Below are positions 54,166 through 62,935 of a stretch of 64,000 bases of DNA, in pieces. The position numbers and the translations under genes were made by a program. Where the stretch lies: contig NZ_FOQE01000001.1 of assembly GCF_900113675.1 (NCBI RefSeq), positions 104,819-168,818 of the forward strand, read 5' to 3'. Below the pieces are notes generated by a model that searched no databases, was not told the origin of the DNA, and saw only the letters and a program-made list of their open reading frames with translations. The stretch is from Pisciglobus halotolerans. GTDB taxonomy: Bacteria > Bacillota > Bacilli > Lactobacillales > Carnobacteriaceae. The number at the start of each line of letters is the position of its first letter. The stretch's first letter is position 1.

Positions 54166-54654
54166 ATGCAAAAACTCAGCACGAAAGAAACCGTTACTTT
54201 TGCCGTATTGACTGCTCTAACGGTGATCATGACTATGGTGATCCGTATACCTGCTGTCGTTACAAACGGTTATGTCAATCTCGGTGACATGGTCGTGTTG
54301 TTTTCAGCCATGCTGCTAGGAAAAAAAGCTGGCTTTTTTGTCGGCGGATTCGGCAGTGCACTGGCAGACCTGTTGCTCGGTTACGCTTACTATGCTCCCA
54401 TCACCTTTGTTGTGAAAGGGCTAGAAGGTTTTCTCTGCGGTTGGCTCTACCATCGTACGATAAAAAAAAGGCCACTTTTTGCAACTATTCTTGCTGGTTT
54501 GTGGATGGCATGCGGTTATTTTATCGCGGAAACATTTATGTATACCTTTGGTGCTGCTTTAGCTTCTATTCCTGGTAATGTAGCCCAAGGTGCTATCGGC
54601 GCTGTCGCTGCTTTGCTGCTCGAAAAAAGTATCGGCAAACAATTGAAACGTTGA
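54166..54654 (+). CDS. ECF transporter S component, probable vitamin B6 uptake
   Basis: A 162-residue, six-helix S component. It has the N-terminal ETVTFAVLTALTVIMT, the GYVNLGDMVVLFSAMLLGK loop and KAGFFVGGFGSALADLLLGY typical of the family. It binds a vitamin and docks with a shared energising module encoded elsewhere. Divergent arrangement with the pyridoxal kinase gene (163 bp apart) suggests pyridoxine or pyridoxamine as ligand. Site AGGAGGGAGAAC. Confidence 0.83.
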   Translation: MQKLSTKETVTFAVLTALTVIMTMVIRIPAVVTNGYVNLGDMVVLFSAMLLGKKAGFFVGGFGSALADLLLGYAYYAPITFVVKGLEGFLCGWLYHRTIKKRPLFATILAGLWMACGYFIAETFMYTFGAALASIPGNVAQGAIGAVAALLLEKSIGKQLKR

Positions 54655-54688
54655 CCGCTGATCAACTCCACATATTCTAGAACCAAAA

Positions 54689-54727
54689 TAAGAAGACTTG
54701 AATAGTTTAGTCAAGTCTTCTTATTTA
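54689..54727. terminator. Terminator between the S component and GT32 genes
   Basis: AATAAGAAGACTTGA / TCAAGTCTTCTTATT, bidirectional between convergent genes. Confidence 0.88.
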
Positions 54728-54737
54728 TAGCTTTCTC

Positions 54738-55364
54738 TTACAGCCATGAACCAGTAAACTGGTGGATGCAATAAGTATTATCTGTGTCATCGATCTCACG
54801 TGTCCAATAATCTTTCGGCGAGAATACATCACGTGGAAAGATTTTGAAATTGTCAAAAGTCTGTTCCGTGTTGTTCATGCTGATGCCTTTTTCCTTCATG
54901 ATTTCTGTGATGCGGATGACGTTCGTTTTGCGGTCATAAGATCCGTCTTCTTGAATAAATTCACGACCATCATAATCATGATACAACTCTTCAATAAACG
55001 GATTGTGCGGTTCCGAGCCGATAATACCTGTCGAGATCTCATCTTCAATCTCAAAACCGAAGAAAGCCGGCAACGTTAAAAACTTGTCTAGTGGTTTAAT
55101 AACTTCCATATCTGTATCCATATAGATGCCGCCATATTCTTTTAATACATATAAGCGAACGACATCGGAAACAAAAGCCCATTGTTCAGCATCGTAAGCT
55201 TGTTGTGCATATTTGCCCATTGCCTCAAGGTCAATATTGTCTTCGTTCCAAAACTTGATTTCATAATCAGGACAGAATTTTTTCCAACTTTCAATACACT
55301 TGTTTTCAACTTCTCCAAATGGTTTATCACCAAACCAAATATAATGAATGATTTTTGGTATCAT
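54738..55364 (-). CDS. GT32-family glycosyltransferase
   Basis: A 208-residue sugar transferase of the capsule/OCH1-type group: IPKIIHYIWFGDKPF at the start, AFVSDVVRLYVLKEYGGIYM then the metal-binding DTD, and CIHQFTGSWL at the end. No membrane helix. It probably decorates a cell-wall or capsular glycan, but no other polysaccharide gene is nearby. Slightly shorter than common members, ending just after the HxxxxSW motif. Confidence 0.87.
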   Translation of the reverse strand: MIPKIIHYIWFGDKPFGEVENKCIESWKKFCPDYEIKFWNEDNIDLEAMGKYAQQAYDAEQWAFVSDVVRLYVLKEYGGIYMDTDMEVIKPLDKFLTLPAFFGFEIEDEISTGIIGSEPHNPFIEELYHDYDGREFIQEDGSYDRKTNVIRITEIMKEKGISMNNTEQTFDNFKIFPRDVFSPKDYWTREIDDTDNTYCIHQFTGSWL

Positions 55365-55471
55365 TCTGACTCCTCCTTCAAATTTCTCTCGACTTACCCT
55401 CTATTTTAAAAATGTTTCAGAAAAAAAGCCAACAATACGGCTTGCCATGCTTCTCCATATGGGTTTCACGA

Positions 55472-55507
55472 AAAAAGACTTGCAACAAATACAGCGCTGC
55501 AAGTCTT
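55472..55507 (-). terminator. Terminator of the DUF378 gene
   Basis: AAGACTTGCA / TGCAAGTCTT stem with six T on the minus strand. Confidence 0.8.
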
Positions 55508-55528
55508 AATAGAACTGATATTCATTTG

Positions 55529-55750
55529 TTATCTTCTATCTGCGTCTCTCCTTGGAGAAGTTAGCAACGGGAAGAATTTCAAAGCATATAAAGCACAAAT
55601 ACCAACAATGACATAAACAATTTTAGAAAGCATCGAGTCTTGACCGCCAAATAAGGATGCTACTAAATCGAACTCAAACAATCCAACAAGAAGCCAGTTC
55701 AAACCGCCAACAATCAATAGAGCTAAAGCAATACTGTCCAATGTTTTCAT
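55529..55750 (-). CDS. DUF378 small membrane protein
   Basis: A 73-residue protein with two membrane helices: LDSIALALLIVGGLNWLLVG and a second around residues 42-62. The GGLNWLLVGLF block is the DUF378 signature. Function unknown; short basic tail SPRRDADRR. Site AAAGGAGGAAGCG. Confidence 0.85.
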   Translation of the reverse strand: MKTLDSIALALLIVGGLNWLLVGLFEFDLVASLFGGQDSMLSKIVYVIVGICALYALKFFPLLTSPRRDADRR

Positions 55751-55911
55751 ATCCGCTTCCTCCTTTCTAAGTTAACTAAAGTATATAGGCAAAGAAGCGA
55801 AAAATCTAATCATAACCTTTCGATTTAGTCACATTGATCCATCATTTTAATACGATTTGACCGTTCTCATTTTCTCTCTATTTGTCTTTTTTTCCTTTGA
55901 CTATTTGCAGT

Positions 55912-57528
55912 TCATGTAGCCGCATTTTGGATGATTTTTTCGATCAACAAAGGAATCCGATGTTCCACATCCGGCATAAACACTCTTTCTCCTACTTCAT
56001 GAATATTTCTAGCAGTAGGACCGATCATGAAAACAGGGATATTTAATTTGGCTATTTTTTCTACAGGTACATCATAAATATCAGGTGTCAAAGCAAGGTG
56101 CTGTAAAAACTGACGGTCCCCCTCAGGATCAGCATTCATCAAATAGCTGATGTCGCAAACATTTGGCATGTAGCTCGCACGCTTGATCGTTCCACCAAAG
56201 CTTGCTTGTGTAAGTTCAGCTACACCGTCCAATAAACTTTCTACATCTTTTTCAACTTTTCTGTTGGTGACAGCTGGATAATAAGGCGGCACGAATCCAA
56301 TCAGCACTACAGGGCGAGTGGTTTCATATTGGGTTAACAACCATTTTAAATAATCTAGACTGGCTTCCAAAAGTGTCCATTCTCCTGATTGAATTGCTGT
56401 TTTAAGTTGCTCTATTTTTTGTTGCTTTTGGTTCGAAAAATGCTCATTTTTCTTTTGCAGCAAATCTTCTAAAGCTGTGATCGTCACGATTTTTGCGCTT
56501 GTGTCGATCATTTCATCTTTTTGTTCGTTCCCTAACCTCACCAGTTTGTCAAAGCTTTGCTGGTACTTTTGCGTCACGGTTGCCATCGACTGTTCAGTGA
56601 TGCGGCGGATGTCATTTAAAAATGCTAACGGCTTCTTACTGTCGACAAAAAGAATATTAAAGCAAGCTGCACTGTATTGCGGCGTCGAAACATCATAAGT
56701 GGCTTTAAGATCTTTCATCACTAAGGTCGTCGGCAAAGGTGTCGATTGTCCCAAAGAATGTGTGATAAAAGAGGGATTGATCTCCATATTGCGGACGATT
56801 TCTGCCAGCATAAAGGTCGAGTTCAATCCTTGAGCAATATTTGCAACATGACTTAAAATCCCTTTCGTCATAACGACCGGCATGATTTTTCCGAAAGAAC
56901 CTTCTAGCACTTGTATCTCGCTGATATTTTCTTTCTCCTTCGTTTCTGGTTCTCCAAGGAGCGCAATTGTATATTCTAAATCATATTGTTCTTGCAATTC
57001 TTGATACAACTGAACGGCTTGCATCGCTCCTGAAGACAAGTTTTCTTCATCCGGCACACTAACGAATAACAAGGTTGCATCATAGGCCTTGTCGCTCAAA
57101 AGAAAAGAAAGATTAATAGCCACACCAGCTTTCATGTCCCCCATTCCGCGACCAAAAGCCCAATCATCGTCGTCCAAATCTTTTTTCAACTGCTTATCTT
57201 CTATCGCTGTTTCTTTCATTTTTTGTTTCAATAACTCTGGATTTAAAGCATAAGCGGTTAGACTACCATAAGGTGCTAGTTCAACTGCATCATAATGTCC
57301 CAATAAAATCACTGTCTTTTTTGATTTTCCTGGTTTCATTGCCCAAACAACCGGGCGACCAAGCGCATCTTCTTTAAGATATTTTCCACAATACTGAGGA
57401 TGTTGGCGGAAATAATCATCTTCCATCAGCATCTCATAAATCGTATCGGCCATCTTTACTTCCTGCCGCGTTCCTGTATCACTCTGCTCGGCGACCAAGC
57501 GATATAAAATTTCTTTGATCGATTGCAT
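55912..57528 (-). CDS. M20-family peptidase, RocB-like
   Basis: A 538-residue zinc peptidase-like hydrolase. The M20 metal ligands are seen in LLGHYDAV, GRGMGDMKAG and VPDEENLSSG. Size and order match RocB, an arginine-utilisation protein of Bacilli of unclear reaction; a large lid or dimerisation domain lies in the middle. It may hydrolyse an acylated amino acid or dipeptide. Single gene. Confidence 0.85.
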   Translation of the reverse strand: MQSIKEILYRLVAEQSDTGTRQEVKMADTIYEMLMEDDYFRQHPQYCGKYLKEDALGRPVVWAMKPGKSKKTVILLGHYDAVELAPYGSLTAYALNPELLKQKMKETAIEDKQLKKDLDDDDWAFGRGMGDMKAGVAINLSFLLSDKAYDATLLFVSVPDEENLSSGAMQAVQLYQELQEQYDLEYTIALLGEPETKEKENISEIQVLEGSFGKIMPVVMTKGILSHVANIAQGLNSTFMLAEIVRNMEINPSFITHSLGQSTPLPTTLVMKDLKATYDVSTPQYSAACFNILFVDSKKPLAFLNDIRRITEQSMATVTQKYQQSFDKLVRLGNEQKDEMIDTSAKIVTITALEDLLQKKNEHFSNQKQQKIEQLKTAIQSGEWTLLEASLDYLKWLLTQYETTRPVVLIGFVPPYYPAVTNRKVEKDVESLLDGVAELTQASFGGTIKRASYMPNVCDISYLMNADPEGDRQFLQHLALTPDIYDVPVEKIAKLNIPVFMIGPTARNIHEVGERVFMPDVEHRIPLLIEKIIQNAAT

Positions 57529-57607
57529 TTTCCCATCCCTTCCCCACAGGCAAATCAGTCGATATTTCCATTATTTAAAATCTGCTGACAACTTTTTCTA
57601 AAAGCGC

Positions 57608-57656
57608 AATAGAAAAAATGGCCAGCAGCATATCTTTCTTTATTCAATTGGCATTA
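57608..57656 (+). repeat. Dispersed intergenic repeat, copy 4
   Basis: AATAGAAAAAATGGCCAGCA then a T-rich part ending TTTATTCAATTGGCATTA, touching the end of the DUF305 gene. Similar to copies at 25927, 42129 and 43497. Confidence 0.5.
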
Positions 57657-58103
57657 TTTATTTTCAAGTTCTTTGATCAAGTCTTTCATTTCTTGAATTT
57701 CTTCTTCTTGAGCTTTGATGATGTCATCAGCCAACTTTTGTACACGAGGATCTTTGTGTTCAGCACGGTCACTGGTCAATATTGCAATGGAGTGATGGGG
57801 GATCATCGCTTTCATCCAATCGACGTCATTGATCGTTTTTTGCGATCTTACCAAACCTAACGAGCCGCCAAATACAACTACACTGACCAACAGAATCACA
57901 ATATTCACTTTCTTGTTTTCATACATTTTCCACATAAACAGCAGCATAATAATGGCCATAGCTGCACCCATCATCAGCGCCATATAAATCCGTGTCTTAC
58001 TGACAAAGATATGGTCTAGCTGAAAAACGTTAAAGTACATGAGCGCAAACATCACAACCGTTGACGTTAAAATCATCACCAAAAACTTTCCATAATTTTT
58101 CAT
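57654..58103 (-). CDS. DUF305 membrane protein
   Basis: A 149-residue protein with three membrane helices (about 8-26, 38-58, 66-87) and a C-terminal DUF305 segment WMKAMIPHHSIAILTSDRAE, with paired histidines that could bind metal. Related proteins occur in copper-resistance loci, but none is adjacent; it is divergent from cas9. Site AAAGGAGCGAGAGAG. Confidence 0.82.
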   Translation of the reverse strand: MKNYGKFLVMILTSTVVMFALMYFNVFQLDHIFVSKTRIYMALMMGAAMAIIMLLFMWKMYENKKVNIVILLVSVVVFGGSLGLVRSQKTINDVDWMKAMIPHHSIAILTSDRAEHKDPRVQKLADDIIKAQEEEIQEMKDLIKELENK

Positions 58104-58230
58104 CTCTCTCGCTCCTTTATCATTTTGTTACCATCTTAACAAAGAGAAGCAAGATTATAAAATTTTCAGCTTAAACAAAGAATAAATAAGACTTTTTGTT
58201 CCATTATTATATACGCTTTCAACTTCTTTA

Positions 58231-58240
58231 GTGCTATAAT
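58231..58240 (+). promoter_or_regulatory. Extended -10 promoter of cas9
   Basis: TGCTATAAT (58232-58240) is an extended -10 element 35 bp before the cas9 start; no good -35 box is present at the normal distance. Confidence 0.5.
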
Positions 58241-58275
58241 ATGAGTGTTATTTTAATATATAAGGAGGTTTTTAA

Positions 58276-61200
58276 ATGTCTGACTTAGTTTTAGGACTAG
58301 ACATTGGTATCTCCAGTGTTGGCTGGGGAATCATCAATGAAAAAACTGGAGAAGTTATTGATGCTGGTGCTCGTTTGTTTGAAGAAGCGACTAGAAATGC
58401 AAATGAAGATAGAAGAAATTTTAGAAGTTCGAGACGCTTAAAAAGACGCCGAAAACATCGGTTAGAAAGAGTCAATTCCTTACTGAATGAAAATGGTTTT
58501 TCTTGTGCTTCTATTCAACAAGTTGATCCGTATATGGCTAGAAAAAATGCATTATACCAAAAAGTAAGCAAAGAAGATTTAGCAGCTGCTTTGTATCATC
58601 TTGGAAAAAGAAGAGGAACTACCTTAGATACACCACAAGAAGATGAAAAAACAAGTGGAAGCGAGCTATCTACAAAAGAACAATTAAAGAAAAATGCAAA
58701 AAAGTTAGAAACTAAGCATATAGCAGAAGTTCAATTGGAAAAACGTCAAAGCGGAGAAGTTATTCGAAATCATACGAATCGTTTCAAAACTTCTGATTAT
58801 GTAAAAGAAGCAATCGACATTTTAGCAAAACAAAAAGAGTATTATCCAGAAATAACGGATACTTTTATTAAAGAGTACATATCTCTACTGGAAAGTCGTC
58901 GGATGTATTATGATGGTCCGGGTTCTAAAAAATCCCCTACTCCATACGGCCAATACTTTATTGGCGAAGACGGCAATTTGCACCACGAAACGATGATCAA
59001 CAAAATGCGTGGGCGTTGCACTTATCTGCCAGAAGAATTACGCATTGCTAAAATGGCTTATACTGCCGATTTATTCAACCTATTGAATGACTTGAACAAT
59101 TTGCAATACCCTGATAAAGAGACAGGAGAAATGGAACATCTTTCTGAAGAAGACAAACATCACTTTGTTGATAATTTTGTTAAAAAAGGCAAGCGCGTCA
59201 CTTTAACCGCTATCGCAAAATATTTAGATGTGGAGGATGAAAAACTTATCCGCGGTGTGAGAGTCGATTTAAAATCAGGAAAAGCTATTTTCACAGATTT
59301 TGTTGGTTACAAAAAATTATTGAAGCTATTAAAAGATATCCCTACCCCTGAAGATTTCTTTGACCAGATTGATGTATTAGATGATATCGCTGAAATCTTG
59401 ACTGCTGAAAAAAGTCTAACCCGTCGTGAAGAACAACTAACAGATCTTTTCCAAAAGACTTACCAAGATGACTTGAAGGAAGTAACAGCAGCACTGATCA
59501 ATGATACCAGTTTCAAAGAATATCACGCACTTTCTAAAAAAGCCATGCAAATCATTATGCCGGAGCTGTGGGAAACAAGCAAAAATCAAATGCAATTGTT
59601 CACTGAACATGGATTTGGAAAAAGCCGGATGGAAAAACTGCAATCCGGTTCAAACATCCAATTTGATGATGAAGCTATTTTAAGTACGGTTGCTAAGCGC
59701 GCACATCGCGAAGCCATCAAAGTAACCAATGCTGTTCGCAAAAAATATGGCGAAATGGCTTATGTGGTTGTTGAAATGGCACGCGAAAAAAATAGTGATG
59801 AAGAACGAAAGAAAATTGCTGAGGTTCAGAGAAACCAAGGGAAATTTGAAAAGAAAATTTGCGACTTATTAGAAGTTGATAACTTAAAAGATCTTCGCTT
59901 AAATGGTAAGCAGCATCTGGCACTTAAGCTATGGGATGCTCAAGACGGCAAATGTGCTTATTCTGGAGAAAGCATTGCACTGTCCGATATCGTATATGAC
60001 TTTACTCAATTTGAAGTCGATCACATTATTCCGCTTTCCTACTCCTTTGATGATAGTCAGCAAAATAAAGTACTCGTTTACCGCGATGAAAACCAATTAA
60101 AAGGACAATTAACGCCATTTCAATATTTCCAAAGCGGTAAAGCCAGCCGTTCGTTTGAAGAATTTAAAGTAGAAAGTTTGAATTTGTTTAAATCGCATAA
60201 AATCAGTAACAAAAAGCTTGGCTACTTGTTGGAACAGCGGGATATTCAACACGATGAAGAAGTTCAAAAAGACTTTATCAATCGTAATCTTGTAGACACT
60301 CAATATGCCATGCGCAGCTTCTCCAACTCTTTACGGATTTTTTATCAAAATCATGACATCCCTACAAAAGTTCTCTCCATTCGTGGTAGTTTTACTGCTG
60401 CTTTGAGAAGACGGACAAAAATGCACAAAGACCGTGACGCTGGTCATTTTCATCATGCTATTGATGCTTTGATTGTAGCTGCGATTGGCCGAATGCCGGT
60501 CTTTGAACAATTGAAAGGCTCAACTTTTAATGACGAAGGGGTTGCTGTTGATACAGATACAGGTGAGATCCTTGAAGCTGGTAACCTGTTTGACAATCAA
60601 TCATTAAAATTTATTAGCCAATTGAGACACTATGAAAACAAAGTAAAATATTCGCATAAAGTCGATCGTAAACCGAATCGTACAATGTCAAACCAGACGA
60701 TTTATTCAACGAGAGAAAAAGACAACGAAAAATATATCGTCGGCAAAGTGAAAAATATTTATCAATTGGATAAAAAAGGCTACGATGCTTTGAAAAAACG
60801 GATCGATAAAAATCCTGATTTATTTTTAATGGCACAACATGATCCTAAAACATGGGAACTTATCTTAAAGGTTATGGAAGAACATCAACATGCTGACAAT
60901 CCTTTCCAAGATTTTTATAAAGAACATGGTTATATTTTGAAAGATGGAAAGGTTCCAGTTAAAAGCTTGAAATATCTAGACAGCAAATTAGGTATTCATG
61001 TCGATATTACAGATAAATATGCCGATGCTAAAAATGAAGTAGTCTTACTGAGCAGAAAAAGTATTCGCGTAGACATTTATAAAAATGATGAAGGCAAATA
61101 TAAATACCTTGGTGTGCCATATAACTGGTTTAAAAAGATCGATGGTGTATATACGTTAGATATGGATCTTTATAATGGAAAAGATGGTCGCAACGCGCCT

Positions 61201-61557
61201 TACAAACAAATTGATGATTCTTATGAATTTCAATTCAGTTTATATAAAAATGACGTGATTTCTTATGATAAGATGGAAACGGTGAAAGATGAAGTGACGG
61301 GTAAGAAGACGAAAGAGTTGGTTCATTATGAGAAGTTATTTAGAGGAGATAATAACCCACGACAAAACAAATTAGAATTTGAAGATATTTCATTTACTAC
61401 AAAAGCACAGCAAATGCTATCAATTGGTCCTTTAAAGAATATTATAAAATATAATACCGATGTTTTAGGTAACAAGCATTTATTACAAAAAGAAAATTTC
61501 GTTTCTTTTTTAAATGAGGGCTCTTCGCCTAAAAAAGTTTTAGCAAAATTGTCTTAA
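58276..61557 (+). CDS. cas9: Cas9 endonuclease, short type II-A form
   Basis: A 1093-residue Cas9, in the size class of Streptococcus thermophilus CRISPR1 and Staphylococcus aureus enzymes. RuvC I has D9 in LVLGLDIGISS; an arginine-rich bridge helix follows (RSSRRLKRRRKHRLERV); RuvC II has E500 in VVVEMAREKNS; HNH has D582, H583 in FEVDHIIPLSYSFD and N606; RuvC III has HHAIDA (H726, D730). All nuclease residues are present, so it should cut. The PAM-interacting C-terminus cannot be assigned a PAM by eye. Strong site AAGGAGG; the tracrRNA gene follows directly. Confidence 0.97.
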   Translation: MSDLVLGLDIGISSVGWGIINEKTGEVIDAGARLFEEATRNANEDRRNFRSSRRLKRRRKHRLERVNSLLNENGFSCASIQQVDPYMARKNALYQKVSKEDLAAALYHLGKRRGTTLDTPQEDEKTSGSELSTKEQLKKNAKKLETKHIAEVQLEKRQSGEVIRNHTNRFKTSDYVKEAIDILAKQKEYYPEITDTFIKEYISLLESRRMYYDGPGSKKSPTPYGQYFIGEDGNLHHETMINKMRGRCTYLPEELRIAKMAYTADLFNLLNDLNNLQYPDKETGEMEHLSEEDKHHFVDNFVKKGKRVTLTAIAKYLDVEDEKLIRGVRVDLKSGKAIFTDFVGYKKLLKLLKDIPTPEDFFDQIDVLDDIAEILTAEKSLTRREEQLTDLFQKTYQDDLKEVTAALINDTSFKEYHALSKKAMQIIMPELWETSKNQMQLFTEHGFGKSRMEKLQSGSNIQFDDEAILSTVAKRAHREAIKVTNAVRKKYGEMAYVVVEMAREKNSDEERKKIAEVQRNQGKFEKKICDLLEVDNLKDLRLNGKQHLALKLWDAQDGKCAYSGESIALSDIVYDFTQFEVDHIIPLSYSFDDSQQNKVLVYRDENQLKGQLTPFQYFQSGKASRSFEEFKVESLNLFKSHKISNKKLGYLLEQRDIQHDEEVQKDFINRNLVDTQYAMRSFSNSLRIFYQNHDIPTKVLSIRGSFTAALRRRTKMHKDRDAGHFHHAIDALIVAAIGRMPVFEQLKGSTFNDEGVAVDTDTGEILEAGNLFDNQSLKFISQLRHYENKVKYSHKVDRKPNRTMSNQTIYSTREKDNEKYIVGKVKNIYQLDKKGYDALKKRIDKNPDLFLMAQHDPKTWELILKVMEEHQHADNPFQDFYKEHGYILKDGKVPVKSLKYLDSKLGIHVDITDKYADAKNEVVLLSRKSIRVDIYKNDEGKYKYLGVPYNWFKKIDGVYTLDMDLYNGKDGRNAPYKQIDDSYEFQFSLYKNDVISYDKMETVKDEVTGKKTKELVHYEKLFRGDNNPRQNKLEFEDISFTTKAQQMLSIGPLKNIIKYNTDVLGNKHLLQKENFVSFLNEGSSPKKVLAKLS

Positions 61558-61564
61558 AAAAGGG

Positions 61565-61593
61565 TTTACAAAAAATTGTGACTGCGTTATACT
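61565..61593 (+). promoter_or_regulatory. Promoter of the tracrRNA
   Basis: TTTACA (61565-61570), 17-bp spacer, TATACT (61588-61593), 8 bp after the cas9 stop. Confidence 0.85.
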
Positions 61594-61599
61594 AAAGTT

Positions 61600-61694
61600 G
61601 TCTTCGACGGAAGACATCCTTATACCAAAAGGTCGCGAGGACCTATCAAAATAAGGCTTTATGCCGAAATCGCCCCATTATTGGGGCTTTTTTT
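61600..61694 (+). ncRNA. tracrRNA
   Basis: Located between cas9 and cas1, same strand. The anti-repeat (61617-61652) is complementary to the array repeat: TCCTTATACCAAAAG pairs with CTTTTGGTATAAGGA, GCGAGG with CCTCGC and CAAAAT with ATTTTG, leaving a bulge between. Then come AAGGC-TTTAT-GCC (nexus) and the terminator hairpin GCCCC-ATTATT-GGGGC with seven T. The block ATAAGGC...ATGCCGAAATC matches St1/Sa-type tracrRNAs. A perfect hairpin GTCTTC-GACG-GAAGAC (61600-61615) forms the 5' end, at the predicted start. Confidence 0.92.
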
Positions 61695-61722
61695 GTACCT
61701 ATATCCTGAATGGAGTGAGATT

Positions 61723-62622
61723 ATGAGCTGGAGAGTTGTGTATATTGAAAAATCAGATTACCTAAAGTTATATCTGGACAATTTAAAAGTTGTACGTGAA
61801 GATACCGAAATTTTGATACCGCTTTCTGATATCCATACGATTATTGTTGATAATCAGCAAACAGTAGTTACTGGGCGCTTATTGAATAAACTTGCACAGT
61901 ACCATATTCTTTTGATTTTTTGTGATGAAAAGCATCTTCCTAATATCTATACGTTAGCTCCGCATAGTCATCATCAAGCATCTAGAGTACTAGAAAAACA
62001 AATCCAATGGTCTGCTGATACAAAAGGATCCATGTGGCAAAAAATTATTCAAATCAAAATTCATAATCAAGCTTCCATCCTTGATCACTTAAAAAATGAA
62101 ACTTCTCTTGAAGCATTGTATCAACTTTTAGAAGAAGTTGCTTTCGCAGATGAAACAAACCGTGAAGGACATGCAGCAAAGTTATACTTCAAATCGCTTT
62201 TTGGCTCGTCTTTTATGCGTGATCGTGACAGTTTTGACGGCATTAACTCCGGATTGAATTACGGCTATATCGTCCTTCGTTCAGCAGTGGCTAGAACCAT
62301 TGTGGCATATGGTCTCCAGCCTTCGCTAGGTATTGGCCATCACAACCAATACAATGCTTTTAACTTAGCAGATGATTTAATTGAGCCTTTCCGTCCGATC
62401 GTGGATCTGTGGGTTAACATTATGTGCAGCGAAGATACATACTTAGATATTAAAACAAAGCAAAAGATCGTTCACTTGATCAGTAACAATAAAATTTTGA
62501 TTGGCAATCAAAAACAAACTATTTTAAATGCAATTGAGCTATTCGTTCAATCTTTTATTAAAGCGATGAACGAAAATAACCCAGATCTATTGGTCTATCC
62601 TGCCAATGGCATCGCCTTATAG
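61723..62622 (+). CDS. cas1: Cas1 integrase
   Basis: A 299-residue Cas1 of the type II form: MSWRVVYIEKSDYLKL start, HHNQYNAFNLADDLIEPFRP with metal-binding His and Asp, and a Glu-bearing NREGHAAKLYF. With Cas2 it inserts new spacers. The ATG at 61723 behind GGAGTGAGATT is used; the open frame upstream overlaps the tracrRNA terminator. It ends 17 bp after the cas2 start. Confidence 0.96.
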   Translation: MSWRVVYIEKSDYLKLYLDNLKVVREDTEILIPLSDIHTIIVDNQQTVVTGRLLNKLAQYHILLIFCDEKHLPNIYTLAPHSHHQASRVLEKQIQWSADTKGSMWQKIIQIKIHNQASILDHLKNETSLEALYQLLEEVAFADETNREGHAAKLYFKSLFGSSFMRDRDSFDGINSGLNYGYIVLRSAVARTIVAYGLQPSLGIGHHNQYNAFNLADDLIEPFRPIVDLWVNIMCSEDTYLDIKTKQKIVHLISNNKILIGNQKQTILNAIELFVQSFIKAMNENNPDLLVYPANGIAL

Positions 62623-62935
62623 AATCATGCGGTTACTATTATTTTTTGATTTGCCAATGAATACAAAAAGTGAACGAAGAACTTACACTCGATTTAGAAA
62701 ATACTTAACCAACAACGGATTTACAATGGTTCAATTCTCAGTTTACGCAAAAATTTTCCCAAATCGCTCTAGTTTGGATAATTATATGATCGGCTTAAGA
62801 AATAATCTTCCTAAACATGGCTCTATTAGAGCGATGGCGGTGACAGAAAAGCAGTACAACAATATGTTTTTGCTTGTAGGTGATAAAACTATTACTGAAA
62901 AAGCCATAACTGATGATCCGATGGTGATTTTATGA
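62606..62935 (+). CDS. cas2: Cas2
   Basis: A 109-residue Cas2, ferredoxin-like fold: MRLLLFFDLPMNTKSERR, FTMVQFSVYAKI and MAVTEKQYNNMFLLVG. The start at 62606 gives MASPYRIMRLLLF, similar to the short N-terminal extension of S. pyogenes Cas2; an internal ATG at 62627 is possible. Overlaps cas1 and, by ATGA, csn2. Confidence 0.94.
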   Translation: MASPYRIMRLLLFFDLPMNTKSERRTYTRFRKYLTNNGFTMVQFSVYAKIFPNRSSLDNYMIGLRNNLPKHGSIRAMAVTEKQYNNMFLLVGDKTITEKAITDDPMVIL

